Shown: positions 21,236 through 34,352 of the stretch, one piece after another
How the letters are laid out: each line of letters opens with the position of its first letter
How positions within the stretch are numbered: position 1 is the first letter of the stretch
Assembly (NCBI GenBank): GCA_020002185.1
Contig: CM034535.1
Span: 69,800,012 to 69,864,011 of the forward strand
DNA: 64,000 nucleotides
DNA from: Paraescarpia echinospica
Taxonomy: Eukaryota > Annelida > Polychaeta > Sabellida > Siboglinidae
Direction of reading: 5' to 3'
Program-made: the position numbers and the translations under genes
Notes under the pieces: generated by a model
Seen by the model: the letters and a program-made list of their open reading frames with translations, nothing else
The model's database searches: none
What the model was told of the DNA's origin: nothing

Positions 21236-24006
21236 AGGCCCGAAGAGGAGTGTCACGACCCAGCGATATGTGTTTCGCGAAAGCGCAAAACGTCCGGGCG
21301 AAAACGTGCAAGCGTACATAACGGCGCTGCGTGAACTGGTGGTGAACTGTAGTCTTGGGGATCTCACAGACGAACTAATTCGCGATCAGCTGATAGGGAA
21401 AACCAGTAATCCGCGAATTAGGATCGATTGCTAATGGAACCGCATATTATCACATTAACCAAAGCCCTAACATTGTCGTCTCGAATCAAAGTTCCTGAAA
21501 CCGAAAGCACACCAATTCTGAGACAGGATGAACCTACGACAGACACGGTCAAGTTGGAGTTACCAAGACAACCTTCTACCGTACACACAATCGGGAAGAA
21601 ACAAAACGAAGGTAGAAGCAACTACGCGCATATGCGTCAAGCATGTGGCAACTGTGGTTCTTTATATATCATGCCAGAGGAAGTCCTAGATGCTCTGCAA
21701 TACGACAGGACTGTCGGTTGTGCTACAAGATGAACCATTTTAAGAAATTTTGCCGGTCTCCAAATCGGAGTACAGTCGGACAAATTCACCAGTCGGACAA
21801 AACTGGTGAACCAGATACTATGGTCTTCAATATTAACTTAGTGAGCGGAGCATCGAAACCACGCACCATTGACACTAGTAATGGACATTGGAACAAAGGT
21901 GTAAATTCTCAGCGACTCTGTGTACAGAAAACATTTCCAGGCTTATCCCCTGTGCAAACCTGAGAAAACATCGACGTACGACGGTACGGAAATTCCAGTG
22001 AATGGGATTGTCCAACTACCAGTGACATACCAGTCAGAAACCGTGACGAGTTTCCCATTTTATCTCAGATATTTAGGCCGGATCTAGCCTAAAGGGAATG
22101 TATTTGTTCAACCGTCTCGGATTCACAGTCACAAGGAATGACACTGTCATTCAGCCAGTTTACAATGTTGCTGTCTTCCGCACAGTGGTCAACGGGTTTG
22201 GGAAATTTGCAAAGTTGGTACACCGCCCCTGAATCAACCCAGAACCTGAACCTGTGTCACAAGGTTGGCGTCATCTTCCACTCTCAGTGCTTGACGAAGT
22301 GTCATATGTACTTAAAGGTCTACAAGACGATGGCATGACCGAACCAATCAACTCATCACCTGGATTTCAAATCTTGTTGTCGCACGTCGGAAATCGGGTG
22401 AAGTAAGACTGTGTGTTGACCTGAAAGCAGTAAGTAAAGCCATCATTCCGGACAAATATTCACTGCCAACAATGGAGGAACTGTTTGCCAAGTTTCACCA
22501 CTCAATAATCTTCACCAAGCTGGACATGAGAAGAATCTATCTGCTGGTGCCCATGGCTATAGATAGAAAGTACTTGACAGCATTCATCAGACATGAGGAG
22601 TTTTCCCGTACTGTAGGATGCCGTGTGGACTTAATTCAGCACCTAGTTCCTTCCAGACGATTGTGTCCTCTGTTCTGAAGGGGATAGATGGCTGCATCAA
22701 CATCCTGCACGACGGAAACAGCATGACAGACGATTGCAGGTAGTGCTCAACAGAGTGGCTGAGTATCACATTTAATCGCCAGAAGTGTAAATTTGCCAGG
22801 ACGGAAATCAACTTCCTTGGATACCATGTATCCTCCAAGGTTGTCCTACTATTACACTCAAACGAGAAAGCATTTGAAAATCTATCAGAACCGACCAATG
22901 CAAAGGAAATTGCTTCCTTTCTGGGCACGACGAATTTCTACCTGAAATTTGTCCCACACTATTCGGAAACTACTGAGCCATTTAGACGATTACTACGCAA
23001 AGACGTTCAGTGGTAATGAACAGCCGAGAAACACCAAGCCCTCCGCGACTTGAAGCAGACAATTGCGTCTGCTCCAATTCTCGAACATTCCGATCCAGAT
23101 GCTCCAACGATCATGACGTCGGATGCTTTAGGAATCGGCCTTGGTGCTGTATTATCGCAAGTGTCAAATGGCAAAGAGAGGCTAGTCGCGTATGCATCCA
23201 AGGCGCTTTCAGCAACAGAACGGAAGTACTCCACAAGAGAACGTGAAGCACTGGCATGTAGCTTCGCTTGCGAACACTGCCATGTGTTTCTCTTTGGTAG
23301 AAATTTGACGCTGAAGAAGGATCACCAGGCACTCACAACGCTGTTAGCGACTTCCGGTTCGGGCATCAGGCCATTGCGACACATCGAAGATCTCATCAGA
23401 GATTTTGATTCATGCTCTCTGTGTGAGAAATCAATCAAACTTACACATCCACCAATTCAGTCCATACCATGGCCGGAGAAACCACGGCAGCGAATACAAG
23501 TCGACATATTCGCTTTGAGTCTAATCGATCGCGAAATACGATGATGAAACCTGGAAACTGGACAATGATGAAACGACATATCCGGAAACACAAGCTGGCA
23601 TCGTTATTGTCGAACGTGACGCGTATCGCCAATAAATCTGGTCCCAAAACGTACGTGCTTGAAGACGGGTCGCGTTTGAACTCACGGCATAGTGTTTGAT
23701 CGCGACAACCAGGAAATCAACAGCTATCGTCGAACGCCCACCTTAATGACCTTAACAATGGAGGTCTGCATGCTCAACAACCCGGTTACCTGCAGTACCA
23801 ACGGCCCAGTCAAAACATTCGTCCACCGCAGTACCTTCAAGACTAACTGACGAACTAGTGAATGTTTGTTGCGACATTAGTCAGCCGTTAAATTACCATG
23901 TGACTTTAAACATAAGTGGCTACATTGGTAATTTGAACGGTTTGTGCGCGCCTTTCTATTGTTCGATTTCGGAACAGTAATCTTTACAGAGAGGAGGGAA
24001 ATATAT
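21236..24006 (+). mobile_element. Dead Ty3/Gypsy LTR retrotransposon, internal region, copy A
   Basis: Order seen: a gag capsid-like stretch (about 21262-21427, RESAKRPGENVQAYITALR), a CCHC zinc knuckle (21712-21753, C-x2-C-x4-H-x4-C), a reverse-transcriptase part (about 22400-22680, LCVDLKAV, FTKLDM), the RT connection domain (about 22760-23015), and an RNase H domain (23050-23420, LGAVLSQ, VAYASKAL). Multiple stops and frame changes separate them. The segment expected to carry the catalytic Y-x-D-D is deleted near 22710. No integrase catalytic core is present after RNase H. A polypurine tract at 23988-24000 precedes the presumed 3' LTR. Confidence 0.85.
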
Positions 24007-24796
24007 TGTGTTCTGTAACTTTAACAGTGTGCCTTTAATGTACTTGATCAGCTGACGTCAGCCTCGTTCTGGGGTGAAACGTGGCTCCGCCATCATCATA
24101 GGTTATAACCTATTCAAAGTTACGATAGTCTGGCGTTCTTTGTGATATTTCGATGTTATCGACATAACAGGCATCATCGTCAACGGCATCCACCGTCAGC
24201 GAATCACATGTATTTAATTTCAGCATTATGTGGGTTTTCAACTGCAACTCGTTCATGAACAGTTTCTTGTATCTTATTCTCGCTCGGTGTGGAAGAAGAT
24301 GATTACGTGATTGGTGATTACGTGAAGGCACTGTCCGCCGTCTTGCTTTCCCTAAAGGCCGAGATACACTGGCACTTTTCGCCCGATCAGACGAGACCAC
24401 ACTAAACCAAACCAGATCACACCACACCCGGCCCGACTACAATGTATACAATACGCCGTCTGACACCGGCTGCGCTTTACTCGAAGACGACGTGACGTCA
24501 TAATCACGTCAACTTGAAAACTTTCGACTCTTTCGGGGCTAGTCCGTGTCAATCTGACGTATTCGAAAGTCTTCAAATTTTGGAGAATATTGTGACGTCA
24601 CGCCGGCTTAGAGCATAGCGCACTCGATGTCAGTCGGTGTAGTGGATACACCACAGTCGAATGGACTCCGGTGTGGTCTCATATGGTGTGATCTGGAGGA
24701 GTCGGGCAAAAAGTGTTAGAGTATCCTTGTCTCAAGGCACGCAGACGGTAATATAGAGTCAGTGGACCATTTACGCGCAGTGTTTGTGGCGTAACA
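24007..24796 (+). mobile_element. Presumed 3' LTR of Gypsy copy A
   Basis: It begins with TG directly after the polypurine tract and ends near '...gtggcgtaaca' where unit-2 sequence resumes. No 5' LTR exists for comparison, so the boundaries are inferred. It contains three perfect TGACGTCA palindromes (24053-24060, 24493-24500, 24593-24600). The minus-strand open frames within it (24427-24110, 24576-24352) have no recognisable domain. Confidence 0.6.
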
Positions 24797-24869
24797 CCAA
24801 TTAAATTATATTATTAATAATTTGAAATATAGTGGATGAGTTTGTTTCGTTTCCAGTTTTGATGGCCTG

Positions 24870-25340
24870 CATCTCTCCAATGAAAGTTATTTTTAGAAAA
24901 CAAAATGGGGATATCAAAGAAACAGATTAATGAAAATCCAAAAGAAAGCAGTGCGAATTATAACATTATGCAAATACAATTCACTTACACAACCGCTTTT
25001 TAAACAACTCAACATATTAAAAGAAACTGACTTACTAAAATTGTAAGAACTGAAATTTTATTACTAAAATAGAGTTCAAAATTTACCTGTCTACTTAATA
25101 CATTGGCAGATCATCCCAAATGCTGACAATAATACACGGAGAGCAACTGAACTACGTACGTCCAGAATTAAACGTGAATTAGCAAAAACATAAATATATC
25201 TCTTAAATATAATTTACCATATGTTATTAATAATATCCATGACTTAGTGATAGACAAAATAGTGACCCATACTTTGAGAGGATTCTCGATTTTGCCGAAC
25301 ACTATATGCTACAACAATACAACGTCACGTGCACTATATT
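24870..25340 (+). mobile_element. CR1/Jockey-type LINE 3' remnant (unit 2, after gene A)
   Basis: Homologue of 1700-2235 with more stops. The MKIQKKAVR-like block and the 'LFKQLNILK' block are visible around 24920-25030. Fully degenerate. Confidence 0.7.
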
Positions 25341-27155
25341 AAATTGCTACATATGTCAACTAAATAATTATATCATCAATGTGTGTAACATATTCCATAA
25401 AAGTACAATACAACAATAGGTATGTACGCACACACGCTTACAAGACCACACGCTTACAAGACCACGCGCGTACACAACACACAAAACACATCAACAAAAC
25501 AATCGTCACACACAGTACGTAAGAGAAAGACAATAAACAAGGTTTATCACATATCATTATTTCTATTTATTTTTTATTTATAAAACTTAAGATTACAAAC
25601 ATAAAGAATTTGTAATTTATGTTTTTTGTGGCTCCTATGATAGCGACCAACTGTGATCTTAATAGGAGTCTCCCGTCCCACAACAATTGTTTTCTTGCTA
25701 TCTGTTTTTGTATTCTCTCTTTTTGGTACTGTATATAATTATATTCTGCTGATTTTATATAAATTTGCACTGAATGTTTTACATTTCAATACTTGTGTGT
25801 ATATCTGATTACTGTGTTGTCTTGCTATGTTGTTGGGACTAATAAATGTATTCTTATCCTTATCTGAAGATTGTGGTTAATCACCAGTAACTATCGTCTA
25901 CAATGATCCACGTTGTTGTCAGCTGATGTTGTCAACATTTTGCGTCGTCAACAAGTGTTATATACATCTCGTCTAGTGTTGGTATTTACATCGTTGTGAA
26001 CTTCTGTACTGCTGTTCACATACGTACTGCAGTTTATGTTATTTACTGTTATAACTTGTTTGTGTGTGTTTTGGCGAACCCGTGGTACCGGCATACAGAG
26101 TGTTTCGTTTCATTTGAAGTTTTCTGTCATTTGTACGTTTCTGATAACGAATTACCACAGATTTATACAGGGAATGCTCAGATCACCTCCAAGTTTCACG
26201 TTTTCAGGGCCTTAAAGCTCTTCCATATTACAATTTGTTTTACCTATCATGTATCTGTTCGTTACAGATTTTATGATTCATTCTTTAACAAATAAATCCG
26301 TTTTAATCTCCTTGATTTGTGCGTCTCCACCCATCACAAACAAAGTTATAGAGATATTAATCGCGTTTTAAAGTACACATCCATTAACAACGCAACATAA
26401 ATTATTAATCGTGTTTTAAAGGACAAGTCCGCTATTGAAGGACAGTAAACTTGCACATTACGCTCTCAATTAATTTCCAAAACAAACCTGTCAGTACCTA
26501 TCCACAAGTCAGCGTCATCATATTATAACCGCTAAAATGAGTATTAGCATGTCCATAGGTACATCAAATGAAACAGTGGATATCACCCAACTCAGAAGGA
26601 ACTGTACGAAACGCTTAGATAACAAATCAGGAAATAAATAACCTCGAAGATTTGACTATAATACAGCACCTGACTCATTGCTGTGCTTGTCTGTATTATC
26701 TGAATTAAATTAAATTGCACAGTATTCCAATGTCATAGCTTCTACTCAAGTCAATAACAATGCTAACTTTAATAAAACTACAACTAATAGTATAGTATGT
26801 GTTGGTGACACCCCAAAAACATTAACATTTGATACAGGAAATGTTTTTAAAAACCAATTCAGAAAGTACAATTCTAACACCAACATATCAGAATCGCACT
26901 TGTAAAGCTACGGTTAGACGGTCATTGAAATTGGATAAGTTTAAATCTGTGAGAGAAAAAATAGACACAGAAATCCTTGGAATAAAGGCAATTACATGTG
27001 ATATATTTGACTTGATCAATAAAACCATAATTATTGATTTTCAAATATCAATGGTTTTCAACCTACATTGTTGGCACCAACATATGATGACATGAATATA
27101 TGTTAGCACTACACAACAATATTTTAATCGCTTGCTGCATCAACATCACAAACCT
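25341..27155. other. Unit 2 intergenic sequence, no gene
   Basis: Includes the short minisatellite at about 25425-25480. Frame 25996-26295 is open for 99 codons and preserved in copy C, but it is frameshifted in the 2.8-kb homologue and has no domain. I treat it as chance. Confidence 0.55.
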
Positions 27156-28060
27156 TAATGGTCAGGGCCACGGGGTAGCTTCTTTACAAGGAGACGGAAG
27201 TCGAGTCTATGGATTAGACAGTTTACATACACATCAACCATAGATGGAGCGAGTGTGCCACGTAGCCCCTCTAGACCATAGGATTTTGGAGGGCCCGCAT
27301 ATCTTTTATAATGGGCTCACGCGGCCGTGCCCCACTAGACCATTGTAAATGTACCCCCGTTCAGGATGCAGTAAGCTGAAGTTATGCCATTTTCAACAGA
27401 AACCCCCAGTATTGATACAAATCTTTCAACCGAACCCCCCGCCTTCCGATGTCACCAGTTCAGCCGAAACAGCAAAGAAGCTGAAGTTACGGCTACGCGG
27501 CAGAGAAATAATTTCTCCTACATCATTTGGTTCGGCCGCCTGTGGATGTTTTTGTCCCTCCCCCAATCTACCCTCTGTGGATCCGCCGTGATGATGGCTA
27601 AACGATACAAATGGATGTGCAAAGGGCCCATTTTCGACGCATCGTTATAGCGAGTAAAAATCGGGTGGTGTTCTGAAACACGCTATTTTTAGCATATACA
27701 TAGTCAGGTAGGTAGGTGGAGTAGATGATCCCGTAGATAACACGTTATTATAAAAAAAAGTGTCAACTGTATGTCACGCTAAAGAAGCCCGTTGTGCACG
27801 TCGTTCCCCTACTGGTTTTGGAGACGTAGCCGGGTTGCGCACGTCTACGATCTTACCACAAGAGTCAAAACACTCAGTCGAAAACAACCTCCCGTCAGTC
27901 GTTTCATACAGCTGATCTATGGATGTGTTTACAACGTAATATTTCCTAATAAAACATTGGCGGGTGGCTCGTTTCCAAAATATGGTTCATAACAAAGGCG
28001 GTTCGCGACTACGGCCCTGTGTGGATATGGTGGCTCAGGACTGAATTTTTACAGATTTTC
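27156..28060. repeat. Interspersed repeats of unit 2 (copy A)
   Basis: Homologues of 4120-4740 (without its 107-bp duplication) and 4910-5130, in the same order. Confidence 0.6.
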
Positions 28061-28644
28061 AGGGCTCATCTTCGGTGTTTCTCCTCTTCCTTCTTGTCAT
28101 CCTCTTGCGATGGTATCGTCTCACACCGGTTTATCAGGGTTCTAACTACTCTTAATTTCCGATGATAAGGGTGGTGGGACGCAATGTTCGGGTATTGGTC
28201 ATTGTGTGTCTTCTTCCTACACACTGTAATCACATGTATTAAAGGTGTTGGTGTGGTAGGCTGACGAAAGACTTTACAACAAAAAGATAAAATCACGTAT
28301 TGGATATGTGAAAAAGAAATCGTTTGCATAAAAATTAACTATTCCGAAGAATGGTCAGCAATCTGATACCTCATTTGTTGAAATATCTTTGTATGTCTAC
28401 AATTGTCTGTGCGATGACGTAAACAATATAAAAAACGTTTGCCGAGGAAGACATTAAAAACTAGCGACGTAGTTGAATAATAAAATCGTCACGTACATAA
28501 ATTCTCACCTAACAGTTGTATGCTAAGTCGTTCCATCTCAAAGTTTCACGCAGTAACCTGTGATTTATAGAGGAGAGTGTGCCACAACACATTTTTTAGC
28601 CTACTTTTTTTTATAGAATATCTCCTACGTAGGTTACACAAAAA

Positions 28645-28904
28645 GTAAGTTCTTATACAGCTCAGTATATGGTCATCATGACTGCTCAAAGAGCTTTACA
28701 CTTTATTCCTCGACAAACCTGGGAATCATTCAGCCATGCTGCACTTAATGCACGAATATCCACCACTGGTTATAACCAGGTACTTATTGATACAGCTGAG
28801 TGAGCAACGTAGAGTAAACAACTTGCCCAAGGTTCGACATAGCCGCACAGGATTTGAACCCGGGTTCTCTCAGTCGAGAGTCCGAAATTCTAGCCGCTGT
28901 GCTA
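28645..28904 (-). mobile_element. tRNA-derived SINE, reverse, internally deleted
   Basis: Same family and position in unit 2 as 5917-6230, but about 55 bp shorter in the body. The minus-strand head contains 'gggttcaaatcctgtgcggc'. Confidence 0.83.
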
Positions 28905-29114
28905 CACATTAACTCAAATTTGAAATCATGCATCGGCAGTCCCTTGCATTAATGATGTCGTTTTTTGCGTTCTCATCGTTATAACTGCCTAATGATTCTT
29001 GTTTGTTATGTCTTTGAGTTCAGGTTCCTAAGGATTTAGGCGCGATAGTTTATAATTAGTATATGGCCTTGGGTGGGATGGCCCGGCTACCTGGTAGCAG
29101 TGTCTTTGGCGGTT

Positions 29115-29990
29115 AGCACCGCTCACCTTTGATGTTTGTTTGACTGTCATGTTTATTTCTACATTGTATTGTTTGTAGAGTCTTTAACAATAACCGGTTC
29201 GTTATGTCAATATAGTTGCACTGATGTAATTTATGCCATGACATTTGATCATAGGCAACAAATATTGCCCACTTACAACTTGCACACTGTTTCTGTTATC
29301 GTATTGCGGCCATTATGACTGTGCCTGCTGTGTATTAATTAATTCTAGTAATAGCCCGACAGAAGTCATAAATACACACTTCTCAAACAGACAGAAATGC
29401 GTTGATGCCTTTGCTGGGGTATAAATTGAATGTCAGTAGTCCATGCGCGGTTGGCAGCAAATATATATGAGACAACCCCTGAACGTTCCGACACCACACG
29501 ATCACTTGAGAGGACCGTCGGATCGCCATTATCACTCGACGCAGATGTGCATTTCTTCGTAGCCCACCTCCGCCTCTCCACCACGCCATATGTTGAACTT
29601 CCCCGCTGCGCTTGGAGATTTCCATTCTTTTAGATGCGATGCTAGTATAATCTATCTCATATTGTATTGTTGTTACTAATTAATTCATAGTCTGGTAATG
29701 TTGCCTAGTTGACTACAATTGCTAAGAGAAGGTTAAAACCCCTCACCTTTGATGTTTGTTTGAATGTCATATTTATTTATTCATTGTATTGTTTGTCGAA
29801 TCATCAACAATAATCGGTTCTTTGTGTCAATACAATTGCTCTGATGTAGTTTATGCCATGCCATTTGATCATAGGCAATGAATATTGCCCATTTACAACT
29901 TGACACTGTTTCTGTTATCGTATACATCAAACTAGCTGCGGCCATTCCGACTATACCTGCAGTTAATTATAGCAATAGCCCGACAGAAGA
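29115..29990. repeat. Local direct duplication of about 250 bp flanking a GC-richer insert
   Basis: The segment 29115-29350 (around 'tgatgtttgtttgactgtcat') recurs at 29745-29990 with about 85% identity. Between them, 29366-29700 is a GC-richer stretch found only in blocks A and C. At 43.93-44.07 kb only a single copy of the flank is seen. The frames 29430-29633 (+) and 29625-29366 (-) differ between A and C by a 2-bp indel and are not supported. Confidence 0.65.
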
Positions 29991-32309
29991 CAAACATTAT
30001 TATTATAATATTTCATTATATATTTATTTATGTAAACAAAGCTGATCACGTTTTTGTTTTTATCGCAAGTCGTTAACAGTGTACGTTTTTAAGAAAGCGA
30101 CAAGGTACATACCCGGTAAGCATTAATTGGTGTCAGCTTGTTTCGTCGACTCTGTTTTTCAAAATACATTCATTCTTAAATTTAGATGATAACTTGAAAT
30201 GCCATTCTTTTTATTAGTTGTACTAGTTTCTTATTCATTTGTTTCGATCGATCCAGCAAATTAATAAGACGTAGTCATTTAATGAAACAATAGTTTTAGC
30301 TCATTTTATTAACTCGTATCCAGCGTTGTATTGACAGCGAAATCCTAAATCGTACCCAACGCAGGGCCATAGTTAGGGGGTTCGATGGATGGTGTTTTCA
30401 AAAAATACAGCGACATAACGATCAACTGCAATAGTCGATGTCGTGACGCAATACTATCGATAGTAAATTTAACTAATATAGTTATTGGCGATAGCACAGT
30501 GAACTATCGATAATAAGGATACTTGGCCAAACATATCAGGAGATTTATTTGTGTCGCTGTAATACATATGTGATTTGTCAACTTTAGTATGTAATACTAC
30601 TTATTTACCGAGTCTACCGACCCAACATCAACAGTTGTCGATGAAAACACTCAATTATTGTCATTGAGAAACAACTGACCAAATCTAAGCAATGGCGTCA
30701 CCCACCAATGTTGGCTTGGTTCATGCGAGTTGTAGTTTAACTGACATCAACTAAAATAATAGCATATTTATCTTCCATGAGATTATCGTGATAGCATCGC
30801 AACTGGCATAGAAATTATAGTTATCGTGATACTTTTGCGACACAGAAACTATCCAATACTGTCAGTTAATGCCTGCATATAATGTTGACTTTAGTGGCCA
30901 GAGAATAGCCGTGGACAACGAAAGAGGAGGACTGCGACATTAACAAGTATCTGGACTATTTACAATGCTGCATTTAAAGTACTTCTTCATTGGTCAATCA
31001 TGTAACGTATTCTTGTACGCTAAACAGATACATTATTAACGGTAGATTATTCGTTTTCATAGGTATGTACGGTCATCTACCCAGAATTAGCCACAGTAGT
31101 AATTTGTAACACGAAGTCAGCTAGACTGGACGTAGGAACATGAGAAATCGTTCAAGCAGTATTGCGGTTAACTTAGCCTGCCTTGGCAGTATTGCCAATA
31201 AAGCTTGTTTTGAAACGGGATGTATTGTTTATCATTTGAACATGCTCCGGGGTAGTGTCTTCCAGATTGCGAACGTTGTTACGCGCTTACTATACACAAT
31301 TTGGCGACCAGCGTATCTTCAACCCAGTTATTATATTCTTCACAATTATTATTAATTAATTAATTAAAAACTAGGAACAGACTGCCTCCTTTTAAAAGAA
31401 CATATAGATTCACTGATTGTGCTTTCGCTGATTACATCACTTGTGTGCATGTTAAGCCAATAATACACTGGTACCCTTTCGTCCAACCAATTCAACAAAT
31501 AGTTTATACCAAACGTCATTACTTCCGATACATTCATTGGGGAACCAAAAGTGTCCACATTAGTGATAATATTATTATACAGTAGCAAAAATATCCGTCA
31601 CCTGACGGGATTCCTTGGAAGATGACAGTCGTGATAGTAAAATTTACCAAATGTTAGAAAACACAGAGCATCGGTACACAATCACACGCTCTCATACACT
31701 CGGTGTTTGTTCGAAACGAAGAAGATCGGCGAGAATGTGAAGTTCACGTCCATCGATAGACCCTAGTCGTCATAGTGTGCATAATTAACAATTAATAATT
31801 ATACGTAGTGCTATGCTATTAGAATAAGGGTAGACATATGCATTTCGGTGTCAGCGTCTACTCATTTTGACATATAGGGTATTTTCAAAAGATATAGGAC
31901 TTACGTCCCAATGTAGGGGGTCGCAGATTAATCCCTGTTTGGCGCTCGATGTTTAAGCAGTCGAAGAGGAAAACGTCAACCTACTCGCATACACACGCAA
32001 GCTCAATTGTAAGTAGATTTGATAGATTTGTGTAAAATGAAAAAGAGGAATCCGACATTTAATAAAAACCAGTCACTCCAACAGAAAAGGCAACATGCCA
32101 ACTGTTTCGACACCTTTGTAGAAGAAGCGATAGTCTTCTTACACCTGCATGCCTATTTTTGTTTGTCACGCTTGTATTTGTCCGTAGAAAAACACTATGG
32201 AAGCATTTTATCTGTTATAAATTATATTAGCTTGCAGTTGTACACGTAGTTTTTAATGACCAGAATTGAGAAGAAACGACATGCCGCTTTAGATAAAAAA
32301 ACTTTGTCA
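29991..32309. other. Unit 2 right part, no gene
   Basis: AT-rich, repeated at 61.8-64.0 kb and, more diverged, at 44.25-45.84 kb. From 31.56 kb it contains an older, diverged copy of the sequence found upstream of the peptide genes (the 'gatgacag.cgtgatag' and 'ttcatgtccatcgatag' motifs of 14.45-14.75 kb). This suggests remnants of earlier gene-block duplications that lost the gene. Confidence 0.55.
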
Positions 32310-32760
32310 TTTCATCCAGTTCCATCTGCTTTTTCTGGAGGTTCCTTCTGTTTATGCTGCCTGAAGGTGCCTTGGCAGATGACAGCCGTGATAGTAACAT
32401 TTGCGAAATGTTAGAAAACACACGCGCTTGCAGATTATCGTTATGTGTTTAAAATGACGACGGTCCGAGATAATGCGAAGTTCATGTCCATCGATAGACC
32501 CTAATCGTGATAGCGTAGATTTATTAATTAATATTCGTATTGCCATACTATTGGTAGGAGGGTAGACATCAGCATTATTGTATCTGCGTCTACTCCATGT
32601 TGCCAATTCAATGACGCAGGGACCGTTTTCCTGAAGTATTTGCCAAGCGCGCGTGGTTCCTGTGATTGTTAGGTTACGTTTTATGTATTACGCGCATATT
32701 ATGTTTTAAGCTCCGAACAAATGATTCATCCCATTAACGGTTAGATTCTTGACAAGTAGC

Positions 32761-33045
<285 letters not shown>

Positions 33046-33526
33046 ATTGCTCTATCGTCACCCGCCACGCCGCACCCACCGCTTTGTCGGTCGTCTGCTA
33101 TTCAATGTTCCACATGTGTTATCCTCAGTTATGTTGATCGCCGTGCATTAGGTTATGCTACATGGGAGGCCACATTGTGGAACTTTCAACGATTAGAACT
33201 GGCTGCCAATAAGTAAAAAATAAATGAAAATCATCAGTATTCAAAAAGTAGGCGAAACATGATAAAAGATGATTTTATTTCTCTCTACATTTGATTTTAA
33301 TATGTGTGTCTTCACTATAATTAGTTACTGTATTGTAGTGATTTATTTTTAACTTATTTTATCTTCCATATTTAGCTTCACACCACATTTGCTCTATAAT
33401 TGTATTAAACATTAGCTATGCAATAAAACGTGTATGTCCTTGACAGTGGACACGTCCGTTTGTTGACGACGTGGCTTCTTTGGACCCGTGCCAATGGCCA
33501 CAACACGACAGTCACCTTCTGATTTC

Positions 33527-33608
33527 TATATAAAGAGAGAGCCGGCGCCGGATTTACCACCGAAGGGGATAGACTTGTCACGTGAACGTAAACTTCTTTG
33601 TGGATAAG
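33527..33608 (+). promoter_or_regulatory. Core promoter and 5'UTR exon of peptide gene B
   Basis: TATA box tatataaa at 33527-33534. The 5'UTR exon ends AAG at 33608 with donor gtaagg, as in A and C. The array insertion lies about 480 bp upstream of the TATA box. Confidence 0.78.
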
Positions 33609-33815
33609 GTAAGGAGAGTTGTCATTCTCTTTCAGGAAAAGGTTTTGTTAAAAGTGATTGTACACATTATTACAGAAGAAATAATTCAACTAGTAAGTAT
33701 TGGTGAATAAGCATTACGTTTGATAATTAGCACTACAATAAGAAGTCCATGCGTTCTTTCTACCAATTTGCTTAATTTCTTATTTGTCTACTTACATAGT
33801 TGCTTTGGAGAGACA

Positions 33816-34321
33816 ATGCGTGTGAGTGCCGTCTTGCTGTTTGCCTTGCTGGCGTTGGTGGTTGTAGCGGCTCACGAAACGGCTAAAGTAAGTGGCACAA
33901 TTCATATTGTATTGCTAGTTACGTCTTATTTGAAACTGCTTGTATGCAAACAAAAACATGCCGATGTTAGATAATTAATGCAAACTACGAGATCCACAAT
34001 ACAGCGTAACACAATTAAGCTCAACTTTTTTTTATTGACGGTGTCATCGTTGGTGTTATCATAATTATTGTAGTTGTTGTTATAACAACTTCATTCGCTT
34101 ATAATATTAGTTTCATATCTCTAGAATATAGACATGTTGATATCGCATTAACACCACGATTGTTGGGCATCAACGAAAAAGAATGTTCATATGCATGTCC
34201 AATGCCATCAGTTAGTTTGCTGATGTTATAAGGATGCTAGTAGCCAGAAATCAGCGGGATGTCGAATACTGACAACATTCGAGTGTCATCAACAGTGTAT
34301 TGTACCTGTTATACAAATATA

Positions 34322-34352
<31 letters not shown>

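Larger units (their letters stand above)
14180..32045 (+). repeat. Segmental duplication block, copy A (about 17.9 kb)
   Basis: Collinear with 45902-64000 at an offset of about 31.72-31.83 kb, with roughly 1-2% substitutions in compared stretches plus microsatellite indels and one 145-bp length difference near 31.88 kb. It carries peptide gene A, a SINE, the 33-bp minisatellite, a Ty3/Gypsy element and unit 2. The window ends inside copy C, so the right boundary is unknown. Confidence 0.92.

Noticed and set aside
24110..24576. Minus-strand frames in the LTR as a gene
   Set aside because: Inside the presumed LTR, no start context or domain. Present in C only because of the duplication.
25996..26295. 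99-codon frame conserved at 57829-58128
   Set aside because: Conservation is explained by the recent block duplication. The older homologue at 2.8 kb is frameshifted, and there is no domain.
29366..29633. Overlapping 67-80 codon frames in a GC-richer stretch
   Set aside because: A 2-bp indel between copies A and C shifts the start of the + frame. No family recognised.
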